A stretch of DNA of 64,000 bases from Kribbella sp. ALI-6-A (GTDB lineage Bacteria; Actinomycetota; Actinomycetes; Propionibacteriales; Kribbellaceae), in NCBI RefSeq assembly GCF_001984195.1, contig NZ_MTQN01000009.1:372001-436000 (forward strand), read 5' to 3'. The position numbers were made by a program, and so were the translations under genes. Each line of letters opens with the position of its first letter. Positions within the stretch are counted from its first letter, which is position 1. This document shows positions 8,615-16,167 of the stretch, piece after piece. The notes under the pieces were generated by a model. That model worked only from the letters and a program-made list of their open reading frames with translations. It had not been told where the DNA came from and ran no database searches.

Positions 8615-9379
8615 GTGCGAGTCGTGCGCAAGGCAGAGCGGCTGAGCTCGATCCTCGACCAGGTCGGCGAACGCGGGCGGGTGGACGTCACCGAGCTGGC
8701 GGCGTCGCTGGGCGTGTCCGGCGCGACGATTCGTCGCGACCTGCAGTCCCTGAGCCGCAACCAGCTCCTGGTCCGGACCCACGGCGGGGCGACCGCCAAC
8801 GCCTCCGGGGACGAGGTTCCGACCAGGGTGAAGGCGGCCCTGCACCAGCGGGAGAAACGCACCATCGGCCGCGCCGCCGCCGCGCTGATCGAGGACGGCG
8901 CCGTGGTGGGCATGACCGGCGGCACCACCGTGCTCGAGCTGGCCCGCGCCCTGTCCGAACGGCGCGGCATCACCGTGGTGACGAACGCGATCAACATCGC
9001 CGCGGAACTCACCGGCCACGCGGGCATCCGGCTGGTGGTCGTCGGCGGGATCGCGCGGCCGTCGTACGAGCTGGTCGGGCCGGCCGCGGAGGCGATGCTG
9101 TCGAACTACCATCTCGACGTGGCGTTCATCGGCGTCGACGGCCTGACCCCGGAGGAGGGCTGTACGACGTACGACGAGATGGAGGCGCAGACCGATCTGG
9201 CCTTCCTGAGCCGGGCGCGGCGCAGCGTGGTGGTTGCCGACAGCACCAAACTCGGGCGGGTCACGTTCGCCCGGATCAGCCTGCTGTCCGGCGTCACCGA
9301 CATCGTCACCGACCGGGGTGCGCTGCCCGAGCAACTGGCCGCGTTGCGGCAGGCCGGCGTCCAGGTCACCGCGGTCTGA
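8615..9379 (+). CDS. DeoR-family transcriptional regulator
   Basis: 254 residues: an N-terminal winged helix (VDVTELAASLGVSGATIRRD) and a C-terminal DeoR sensor domain related to ribose-5-phosphate isomerase (GMTGGTTVLELARAL). Such proteins respond to phosphorylated sugars. GTG at 8615 was chosen because AGAGAGGGG lies nine bases upstream and the family's N-terminus then starts a few residues before the first helix; an ATG at 8561 would add 18 unlikely residues inside the operator region. It is divergent from the ABC operon and followed by the exported glycosidase; recurrent TGCGCA palindromes on both sides are its candidate operators. Likely controls both, and possibly itself. Confidence 0.9.
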   Translation: MRVVRKAERLSSILDQVGERGRVDVTELAASLGVSGATIRRDLQSLSRNQLLVRTHGGATANASGDEVPTRVKAALHQREKRTIGRAAAALIEDGAVVGMTGGTTVLELARALSERRGITVVTNAINIAAELTGHAGIRLVVVGGIARPSYELVGPAAEAMLSNYHLDVAFIGVDGLTPEEGCTTYDEMEAQTDLAFLSRARRSVVVADSTKLGRVTFARISLLSGVTDIVTDRGALPEQLAALRQAGVQVTAV

Positions 9380-9417
9380 GTCGGTCCGCTTTCCCGGCTG
9401 CGCGGAGGTCTGCACGG

Positions 9418-9479
9418 TTGCGCAATTAGTTGCGCAAGCGTGGGATCTTCTTGACCGCTGTTGTTCACGAAGTTACGTT
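9418..9479 (+). promoter_or_regulatory. Operator pair and promoter of the exported GH36 gene
   Basis: TTGCGCAATTAGTTGCGCAA at 9418-9437 holds two TTGCGCAA palindromes 12 bp apart. It is followed 14 nt after the second TGCGCA core by -35 TTGACC (9451-9456), a 17-bp spacer and -10 TACGTT (9474-9479). The boxes and the operator-to-promoter distance match the ABC operon promoter. More GCGCA repeats follow in the leader (9491-9526). Strong sequence symmetry; function inferred. Confidence 0.68.
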
Positions 9480-9559
9480 CTGGTCCTCATCGCGCAGTTT
9501 CGCGCGAATCCCGCGCACTGTGCGCAGGCTGCTTCCACCTCCGTCCAGAGGGAGCTCAG

Positions 9560-11638
9560 ATGACCGAGATGCAACGGCGAACCGTGCTGAAAGTCGCCCT
9601 GGGAGGCGCCGGCCTGGCCGCGCTGCCCGCGCTGACCGAATCCGCCGCCGCGGCCACCACGCCGAAACCCGGGCCCGAGTTCGTCGGTGTCGGCGACCAG
9701 TCCATCACCCTGGAGTTCGACGACCGGTTGCGCAGCCGGGTCGCGGTCCAGGGCACCACCGTGACGCGCTTCGACGCGAGCGAAGCCCTGCTGCTGGGCG
9801 ATTCGGCCGTCGAGGACTTCAGCTACCGCGGGCACCGCACCCGCCCGATCCGCCACTCCCGGCACGGTGAGGGCGTCCAGGTCACCATCCAGGGCGACTC
9901 CACGTCAGGGGTGCGCAAGACGGTCGAGCTCACGTCGTACGAGCGGCTGACCGGGATGACCGTCATGCAGGTGACCTACGCGAACCTGTCGCACCGTTCG
10001 CTGACCGTCACCGGCTGGCGCAACGGAGCCCACGAGCTGCTGCACAAGCCCGGCGGCTTCTACACGTTCTCGGGCAGCACCCACGAGGACCGGCGCGACT
10101 GGGTCCAACCGGTGACCGACGACTTCGTCCAGGAGAACTCGCTGGGCATGGATTCGTCCGACTACGGCGGCGGTACGCCGTTGGCGTCGGTGTGGCGCCA
10201 GGGCGCCGGGATCTCGGTCGGGCACGTCGAGGCCCGCGCGCGGATCCTGCGGATGCCGGTGCGCAGGACCGGCAACGGCGCGAGCATCGCGATCGAGGGC
10301 GACACCCCGCGGACCTTGAAGCCCGGCGAACGGCTGACCACCGACACCACGTTCCTGACCGCGCACCCGCGCGACCACTTCGTGCCGCTGCAGCGCTACC
10401 GCGACTACATGAGCGACATCGGCCTGCGTGCCCCGCGGGTGCCCGATTCGGCGTACGAGCCGATCTGGTGCGCCTGGGGCTACGAGCGGAACTTCACCGT
10501 GGAGCAGGTGATCGGGACGCTGCCCAAGGTGCGTGAGGTCGGCCTGAAGTGGGCCGGCCTGGACGACGGCTGGCAGACCAACGAAGGCGACTGGGACCTC
10601 AACCCCCAGAAGTTCCCGCGCGGTGAGGCCGACATGCGGGCCTTCACCCGGCAGGTCAAGGAGGCCGGGCTGCGACCGCGGCTGTGGTGGGCGCCGCTGG
10701 CCGCCGACCCGGACAGCAACCTGTTCCGCGACCACCCGGACATGCTGCTGCTCGATGCCGAGGGCAACAAGCAGGAGGTGACCTGGTGGGACGCTTACAC
10801 GCTCTGCCCGGCGTACCAGCCGACTGTGGACTACTTCGTCGCGCAGGCCCGGAAGTTCATCGGCAGCTGGGGTTACGAGGGACTGAAGATCGACGGGCAG
10901 CATCTCAACGCCGTTGCCCCCTGCCACAACCCGGCGCACCGGCACGCGCGGCCCGAGGAGTCGACCGAGGGACTCGCGACGTTCTGGAAGGCGATTCACC
11001 AAGCCGCGCACCAGGCGAATCGCAACGCCGTCGTGGAACTGTGCCCGTGCGGTACGGCGTTCGCGTTCCACAACCTGCCGGCCGTCGACCAGTACCCGGC
11101 CTCCGACCCGACCTCGTCGTACCAGGTGCGGCACAAGGGCAAGACGATGAAGGCGCTGATGGGCCCGGGCAGCAGCTACGCCGGCGACCACGTGGAGCTG
11201 AGTGACGGGCGCAACGACTTCGCCTCCAGCTACGGCGTCGGTGCGGTGCTGTCCACCAAGTTCACCTATCCGAGCGACCCGCCGGGGACCCGGCCCGGCC
11301 GCGGCAACGTGCTCACCCCGGAGAACGAGGTGCTCTGGAAGAAGTGGGTGGCGCTGTACCAGCAGAACATGCTGCCCACCGGCGAGTACCGCGGCGAGTT
11401 GTACGACATCGGCTTCGACAAGCCCGAGACGCACGTCGTGGCCAAGGGCGAGACACTGCACTACGCCTTCTACGCCGACCAGTTCGACGGCACGGTCGAG
11501 CTGCGCGGTCTGGGCCGTGGCCGGTACCGCCTGACCGACCCGTTCAGCGGTGCGTCGCTGGGATCGGTGGACGCCGAGCACAACACGGTCGCGCTGAGCT
11601 TCGCGAAGTTCCAGCTGATCGTTGCCCAGCGCACCTGA
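9560..11638 (+). CDS. Tat-exported GH36-like alpha-galactosidase/alpha-N-acetylgalactosaminidase
   Basis: 692 residues. The N-terminus has a twin-arginine signal (QRRTVLKVALGGAGL) with an Ala-rich cleavage region near residue 32, so the folded enzyme is exported. The start is ATG 9560 with GAGGGAG upstream; the longer frame from 9461 runs through promoter sequence and is rejected. An N-terminal beta-sandwich is followed by a catalytic barrel with the GH36 pattern: LDDGWQTNEGDWD, the nucleophile motif LKIDGQ (D445) and a candidate acid/base aspartate D516 in YPASDP. It shares promoter architecture with the ABC/GH4/AgaS operon, so it probably releases alpha-linked galactose or GalNAc/GalN outside the cell for import. 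The exact substrate is not readable from sequence. Confidence 0.85.
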   Translation: MTEMQRRTVLKVALGGAGLAALPALTESAAAATTPKPGPEFVGVGDQSITLEFDDRLRSRVAVQGTTVTRFDASEALLLGDSAVEDFSYRGHRTRPIRHSRHGEGVQVTIQGDSTSGVRKTVELTSYERLTGMTVMQVTYANLSHRSLTVTGWRNGAHELLHKPGGFYTFSGSTHEDRRDWVQPVTDDFVQENSLGMDSSDYGGGTPLASVWRQGAGISVGHVEARARILRMPVRRTGNGASIAIEGDTPRTLKPGERLTTDTTFLTAHPRDHFVPLQRYRDYMSDIGLRAPRVPDSAYEPIWCAWGYERNFTVEQVIGTLPKVREVGLKWAGLDDGWQTNEGDWDLNPQKFPRGEADMRAFTRQVKEAGLRPRLWWAPLAADPDSNLFRDHPDMLLLDAEGNKQEVTWWDAYTLCPAYQPTVDYFVAQARKFIGSWGYEGLKIDGQHLNAVAPCHNPAHRHARPEESTEGLATFWKAIHQAAHQANRNAVVELCPCGTAFAFHNLPAVDQYPASDPTSSYQVRHKGKTMKALMGPGSSYAGDHVELSDGRNDFASSYGVGAVLSTKFTYPSDPPGTRPGRGNVLTPENEVLWKKWVALYQQNMLPTGEYRGELYDIGFDKPETHVVAKGETLHYAFYADQFDGTVELRGLGRGRYRLTDPFSGASLGSVDAEHNTVALSFAKFQLIVAQRT

Positions 11639-11645
11639 TTCCGGT

Positions 11646-11685
11646 CCCGAGCGGCTCGATCCCTGGCTGGGTCGAGCCGCTCGGG
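11646..11685. terminator. Bidirectional hairpin terminator
   Basis: A perfect 14-bp stem (11646-11659 paired with 11672-11685, arms beginning CCCGAGCGGCTCGA) with a 12-nt loop lies 8 nt after the GH36 stop and just beyond the stop of the convergent oxidoreductase gene. No T-run follows, as is common in GC-rich actinobacteria. It can serve both genes. Confidence 0.85.
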
Positions 11686-11688
11686 TCG

Positions 11689-13062
11689 CTACGAGCGGGT
11701 CAGCTCGGCGCTCGTCTCCTGCTGGCGAAGCTGCTCGTCGAGGTCCCGCAGGACGTGCATGAAGGCCTCGGAGAACGTCGGGAACGGCTGGATCACGTCG
11801 AGCAGCACGGACAGCGGCACCCGCGCGCGGATCGCCAGGGTTGCCTGCTGCAACCATTCACCGGCCTCCGGCCCGACCGCGTAGGCGCCGGTGAGCACCT
11901 TGCCGTCCGAGACGATGGTCAGGAAGCCCGGCTGGGTGTCGTAGGCGCGGGTGTACGTCGCGGTGCGAGCGACGCCGGACAGTCGCACGGTGCTCGTGAA
12001 CGGTCCGTCCGCGGCGCCGACCGACGCCGCCTGCGGATTGCAGAACACGACCCGCGGTACGGCGTCGTAGTCCGCGGTCCGCGGCCGGCCCAGGATGTTG
12101 CTCGCCACCACCCGCCCCTGGTACTCACCGACGTGGGTGAGCTGCCACAGCCCGGTGACGTCGCCGACCGCCCACAGCCCGGGACCGGCCGAGAGTCGCT
12201 CGTCGACCGGGACGCCGCGCGGATTCACCGGGATGCCGACCGTCTCCAGGCCGATGCCGTCCACCCGCGGCCGGCGGCCGGTAGCGACCAGCAGGCGGTC
12301 ACCGCGCAGCTCCGTGCCGTCGTCGAGGCGGACGACGTACTCGACGTCTTCGCGCCGGGCTTCCGCCATTCCGTGGCCGAGCCGGACGTCGACGCCGTCC
12401 GCGGCGAGCGCGGCCGCCACCGCGACACCCACCGCACGCGGCTCGCGCGGCAGGATGTGCTCGCCACGCTCGATCAGCACGACGGCCGATCCCATCCGCG
12501 CCAGCGCCTGGCTCATCTCGACACCTGTCGCGCCGCCGCCGAGCACGAGCAGCCGCTTGGGCACCTCGGTCATCCCGGTGACGTCACGATTCGTCCAGAC
12601 GCCCGGCAGCTCGCGCAGCCCCGGCACCGGTGGGATCACCGGATCGGCACCGGTCGCGATCACCACGTGCTCCGCCGTGTGGCGCTGATCGTCCACCAGG
12701 ACCGCGTTCGGCCCGTCCAGCCGCCCGGTCCCCCGCAGTACGGCGACACCGGCGCTGTCGGCCCACGCCACCTGGCCGGCGTCGTCGTAGCTGGACACCA
12801 TGAAGTCCCGCCACTCCAGCGCCGCCTGCGTGTCGACCGTTCCGGTCACAGCCTCGCGCGCGCCTGGCACCTCGCGCGCCTCGGCGAGTGCCTCACCGGG
12901 ACGCAGCAGAGTCTTGGAAGGGATGCAGGCCCAGTACGAACACTCACCGCCGAGCAGTTCGCGCTCGACGACGGCGACCTTGGCCCCACCTTTGGCCAGT
13001 GCCGCGGCGCAGTGCTCCCCCGGTGCTCCGCCGCCGAGCACGATGACGTCGAAGTCCTTCAC
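11689..13062 (-). CDS. FAD-dependent pyridine nucleotide-disulfide oxidoreductase
   Basis: 457 residues, class I flavoprotein disulfide reductase (lipoamide dehydrogenase / mercuric reductase group). FAD loop DVIVLGGGAPGEHCAA near residues 5-20, redox-active pair C41/C46 in GGECSYWACIPSK, NAD(P) loop LLVLGGGATGVEMS, second FAD motif LWAVGDVTGLW, and a C-terminal dimerisation domain from about residue 335. The usual HP active-site dyad at the C-terminus is not obvious. GTG start at 13062 overlaps the VOC gene stop (GTGA). A true lipoamide dehydrogenase role is unlikely because no 2-oxoacid dehydrogenase genes are nearby; a stand-alone quinone or disulfide reductase role is plausible. Confidence 0.86.
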   Translation of the reverse strand: MKDFDVIVLGGGAPGEHCAAALAKGGAKVAVVERELLGGECSYWACIPSKTLLRPGEALAEAREVPGAREAVTGTVDTQAALEWRDFMVSSYDDAGQVAWADSAGVAVLRGTGRLDGPNAVLVDDQRHTAEHVVIATGADPVIPPVPGLRELPGVWTNRDVTGMTEVPKRLLVLGGGATGVEMSQALARMGSAVVLIERGEHILPREPRAVGVAVAAALAADGVDVRLGHGMAEARREDVEYVVRLDDGTELRGDRLLVATGRRPRVDGIGLETVGIPVNPRGVPVDERLSAGPGLWAVGDVTGLWQLTHVGEYQGRVVASNILGRPRTADYDAVPRVVFCNPQAASVGAADGPFTSTVRLSGVARTATYTRAYDTQPGFLTIVSDGKVLTGAYAVGPEAGEWLQQATLAIRARVPLSVLLDVIQPFPTFSEAFMHVLRDLDEQLRQQETSAELTRS

Positions 13063-13676
13063 GACGGCAGCTCGGTTCCGGCCTGCTCCTTGACCATGTA
13101 GTCGGCGTACCAGTCCGGCCAGTCGGCGTCCTCCTGGCCGGTGCGCGCCTCGTGCTCGCCGTGCGCGTGGGCGGCCCGGCGCAGCGCGGCGGCGAGGTCG
13201 TCGGTCGAGGCGAACGACGTCGCCGCGGGGTCGATCCGGCCGGGCAGCCGGGTGGTGACCTCCTGCAGGATCCAGCCGTTGCCGTCCGGGTCCTCGAAGG
13301 ACAGGAACGAGCCGTAGCTGCTGCGGTCCGGGCTCGGGCCGCTGACCCGCTCGTCGGTCCCGGCGTGGTGGAAGATGCCGCCGGCGTCGTGCCACACCTC
13401 GCTCGGCTCGGCGCCCAGCCGCTTCAACTCGTCGTACGCGGCGTCGATGTCGTTGACGATCAGGTGCAGCCCCTGCGCCGTCCCCGGTTCCTGCGCGGTC
13501 ACCGACGTACCGAAGATGACCGAGGCGGGCGAGCCCGGCGGGGTGACCTGCACGACCCGGAAGGTGTCGCTGGTGGCGAGGTCGGCGTCGAGCCGCCATC
13601 CGAGCGCCGTGTAGAAGTCCTTCGACCGGTCGACATCGGCGACCGGGACGACAACGACCTCGAGCTTCATGTCCAT
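13059..13676 (-). CDS. VOC (glyoxalase/dioxygenase fold) protein
   Basis: 205 residues. The first ~130 form a vicinal-oxygen-chelate domain with the typical opening LEVVVVPVADVDRSKDFY and closing SFEDPDGNGWILQEV. The C-terminal ~60 residues are a charged tail (HAHGEHEARTGQED region) not typical of the fold. ATG at 13676 is preferred over the second ATG at 13670, since AAGGAG sits eight bases upstream. Cotranscribed with the disulfide oxidoreductase (4-nt overlap). Divergent from the MFS/SDR pair; the 178 bp between (13677-13854) must hold both promoters, but I see no clear box there. Confidence 0.85.
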   Translation of the reverse strand: MDMKLEVVVVPVADVDRSKDFYTALGWRLDADLATSDTFRVVQVTPPGSPASVIFGTSVTAQEPGTAQGLHLIVNDIDAAYDELKRLGAEPSEVWHDAGGIFHHAGTDERVSGPSPDRSSYGSFLSFEDPDGNGWILQEVTTRLPGRIDPAATSFASTDDLAAALRRAAHAHGEHEARTGQEDADWPDWYADYMVKEQAGTELPS

Positions 13677-13854
13677 GAGCTGTGCTCCTTGCACTCGTCG
13701 GGAAGCAGACGACCACAGCCTGGTCCGCGACGAGCTCCGGTCGCCCCAGGGTATGTCCCTGGCCGGGGCCGACCAGGGACATCCACGGGCGCGAACCGGG
13801 CCCCGCCGGGCGGATCGTCGGAGGCGAACCGGACGGCGCGAGAGGACGTGAGAG

Positions 13855-15342
13855 ATGACACGGGACACCACCACCGGGGACGCGCCGGCCGGTCCGGGAG
13901 CATTGCCGGCTCTGCGCAGCGGCACCGGGGTGGCCCTGGTCGCCGCGACGGTGCTCGCGTCGATGGTCGGCTTTCTGGACGCCTACATGGTCAACGTCGC
14001 CGTGCCCGCGATCGGCACCGGACTGCGGGCCGGGGTCAGCCAGGTCCAGTGGGTGCTGACCGGCTACCTGGTCACCGTCGCGTCCCTGCTGCTGCTCGCC
14101 GGTGCGCTGGCCGACCACTTCGGCCGCCGCAGGATCCTCGTCGTCGGCCTGGGCATCATGTTCGTCGCCTCGCTGTGCTGCGCGGCGGCGCCGAACGTCG
14201 AGCTGTTGATCGCCGCCCGGGCCGTCCAGGGCGTGGGCGGCGCGCTGGTCGTGCCGAGCAGCCTGGCGCTGCTCAACGGCACCCTGCGCCCGACAGATCG
14301 GGCGAAGGGAATCGGCGTCTGGGCAGGGATATCGACCCTCGGCACCACCCTCGGCCCGTACGCCGGTGGCTGGCTGGTCGACCACGGATCCTGGCGCCAC
14401 ATCTTCCTGCTGAACGTTCCGCTCATCGCGGCGGCGTACTGGGTGCTGCGCCGGGTCCCCGAGGTCGATCGCACCCGGCGGCCGCTGTCGCTCGACCTCG
14501 CCGGAGGCCTGCTCACGGTGCTCGGCCTCGGCGGCATCGTCTACGCGCTGACCGCCGGCCCGGAGTCCGGCTGGGCCAGTACGCCGGTGCTCGCGTCGGT
14601 CGCGATCGGACTCGTCAGTCTGGTCGCGCTGGTCCCGCTCGAGCAGCGCCGGGCGGCGCCGATGGTGCGGACGGCGTTGTTCCGGATCCGGCAGTTCGTC
14701 GCGATCAACGCGACCACCGTGCTGTTCTACGGCGCGATCTCGGCCGCGGCTTATCTGGTCGTGCTGCAGTGCCAGCTGCAACTGGGCTACAGCGCGACCG
14801 CGGCCGGTGCCGCACTGGTTCCCGAGTCGGTCGTGTTCCTGATCGTGTCGCCGCTCGTCGGCGGCCTGGTCGCTCGCGTCGGCACCCGCTGGCCGATGAC
14901 CGTCGGAATCCTGCTCGTGGCGGGTGGCTTCGTCTGGTTGTCGACCGCCCGGCCCGGTGACGGCTACCTGACCGCGATCCTGCCCGGCGCGATCCTGTGG
15001 GGCCTCGGCCTCGGCCTGGCGGTCGCTCCGCTGACCGCTGCTGTCCTGGCCGCCGTCGACGACTCCGACCTGGGCGAGGCCTCGGCGATCAACGACGCCG
15101 CGTCCCGCGTCGGCGGCGTGATCCTGGTGGCGCTCGTTCCCGCGCTGCTCGGCGCCGGCGGCTCGCACGATCTCGTGCAGCCGCTGGCCGGCAACTACCG
15201 GACCGCGATGCTGGTGCTGGCCGGTCTGACGATCGTGAGTGCCGTCGTCACCAGCGTGTTCGTCACGTCCGGCCGCCGGCCGTCGGCGCCGGTTCCCGCC
15301 GCGCCGCCGCGCGTGCACGGCTGTGCTGCTCCCACCCGCTGA
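13855..15342 (+). CDS. MFS efflux transporter, DHA2 (14-TMS, EmrB/QacA) type
   Basis: 495 residues with about fourteen hydrophobic segments. Motif A-like loop ADHFGRRRILVVG after segment two and the motif C-like stretch GISTLGTTLGPYAGGWLVD mark a drug:H+ antiporter. Conserved start pattern VGFLDAYMVNVAVPAIG contains the family aspartate. ATG 13855 is preceded by GAGGACGTGAGAG. The SDR-like gene follows after 42 nt and is probably cotranscribed. Role inferred: export of an organic compound or drug. Confidence 0.9.
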   Translation: MTRDTTTGDAPAGPGALPALRSGTGVALVAATVLASMVGFLDAYMVNVAVPAIGTGLRAGVSQVQWVLTGYLVTVASLLLLAGALADHFGRRRILVVGLGIMFVASLCCAAAPNVELLIAARAVQGVGGALVVPSSLALLNGTLRPTDRAKGIGVWAGISTLGTTLGPYAGGWLVDHGSWRHIFLLNVPLIAAAYWVLRRVPEVDRTRRPLSLDLAGGLLTVLGLGGIVYALTAGPESGWASTPVLASVAIGLVSLVALVPLEQRRAAPMVRTALFRIRQFVAINATTVLFYGAISAAAYLVVLQCQLQLGYSATAAGAALVPESVVFLIVSPLVGGLVARVGTRWPMTVGILLVAGGFVWLSTARPGDGYLTAILPGAILWGLGLGLAVAPLTAAVLAAVDDSDLGEASAINDAASRVGGVILVALVPALLGAGGSHDLVQPLAGNYRTAMLVLAGLTIVSAVVTSVFVTSGRRPSAPVPAAPPRVHGCAAPTR

Positions 15343-15384
15343 CCACCGACCCGGCTGCGCGTTCCCACCACCTGAGGAGAATCG

Positions 15385-16146
15385 ATGACCGAGGCAACAA
15401 CCCTGACCACCCGGACGCCGGACGGGGCGCTGGCCGGGCAGGCCGTCGTGGTGATCGGCGGCAGCTCCGGCATCGGCCTGGAGACCGCCCGTCAGGCGCA
15501 CGAGGCCGGCGCCCGGCTGTTCATCACCGGCCGCAACCGTGAGCGGCTCGGCAAGGCCGCGGACGAGGTCGGCGCGGAGAGCGCTGCCACGCTCGACCTC
15601 GGCGATCCGGTCCGGCTCGAGCGGGTTTTCGCCGGGTTGCCCCAGCAGTTCGACCACGTGCTGGTCAGCGGCGGCGGTCCGGCGTACGCGCCGATCGCGG
15701 AGATGGACTTCGACGAGGCGTTGCGGGGATTCGACGAGCACCTGATCGGTGCGCTGCGGATCGCCCGGCTGTGCATCGGCAGGATCCCGGCGGGTGGCTC
15801 GCTGACGCTGATCAGCGGAACCGGCGCACGGCGTCCCGGCCTCGGACTGAGCCTGGCCGCGATCGGCACCGCCGCGCTGCCCGCGATCGCCGCGAACGCC
15901 GCGGTCGAGCTCGCTCCGATCCGGGTCAACGCGATCGCGGCCGGCTTCGTCGACACCCCGCTGTCGGCGCGGCTGCTCGGCGGGCACCTCGAGGAGCGGC
16001 GGGCCGAGCTGCGGGACACCCTGCCGATCCGCCGTGTCGTGGGACCGGAGGATGTCGCCGCGCTCGCCGTGCACCTGATGACCAACACGGCACTGACCGG
16101 CGCGACGTACGACGTGGACGGCGGACAGCAACTGCTGTCGCGCTGA
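15385..16146 (+). CDS. SDR-family protein lacking the canonical Tyr-Lys pair
   Basis: 253 residues of short-chain dehydrogenase fold. The dinucleotide loop GGSSGIG is at residues 25-31 and TGRNRER marks the NADP-type second strand. After the catalytic-serine region (LISGTGA) the usual YxxxK is replaced: the segment reads GLGLSLAAIGTAALPAIA, with neither Tyr nor Lys. The C-terminal NAIAAGFVDTPL and DVDGGQQ motifs are conserved. So it may be a non-catalytic or mechanistically different SDR. GAGGAG precedes ATG 15385. It follows the MFS gene and converges with the LuxR gene 21 nt away. Confidence 0.87.
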   Translation: MTEATTLTTRTPDGALAGQAVVVIGGSSGIGLETARQAHEAGARLFITGRNRERLGKAADEVGAESAATLDLGDPVRLERVFAGLPQQFDHVLVSGGGPAYAPIAEMDFDEALRGFDEHLIGALRIARLCIGRIPAGGSLTLISGTGARRPGLGLSLAAIGTAALPAIAANAAVELAPIRVNAIAAGFVDTPLSARLLGGHLEERRAELRDTLPIRRVVGPEDVAALAVHLMTNTALTGATYDVDGGQQLLSR

Positions 16147-16167
16147 GGCGTGGTGAGTCCGGCGGTG

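Noticed and set aside
9461-9559. Longer N-terminus for the exported GH36 enzyme
   Set aside because: It would start inside the -35/-10 region and precede the Tat signal; the ribosome-binding site and signal fit ATG 9560.
13063-16131. Upstream extension of the disulfide oxidoreductase frame to a ~1480-residue protein
   Set aside because: The extra part crosses the VOC gene and runs antisense to MFS and SDR genes; homology begins at GTG 13062.
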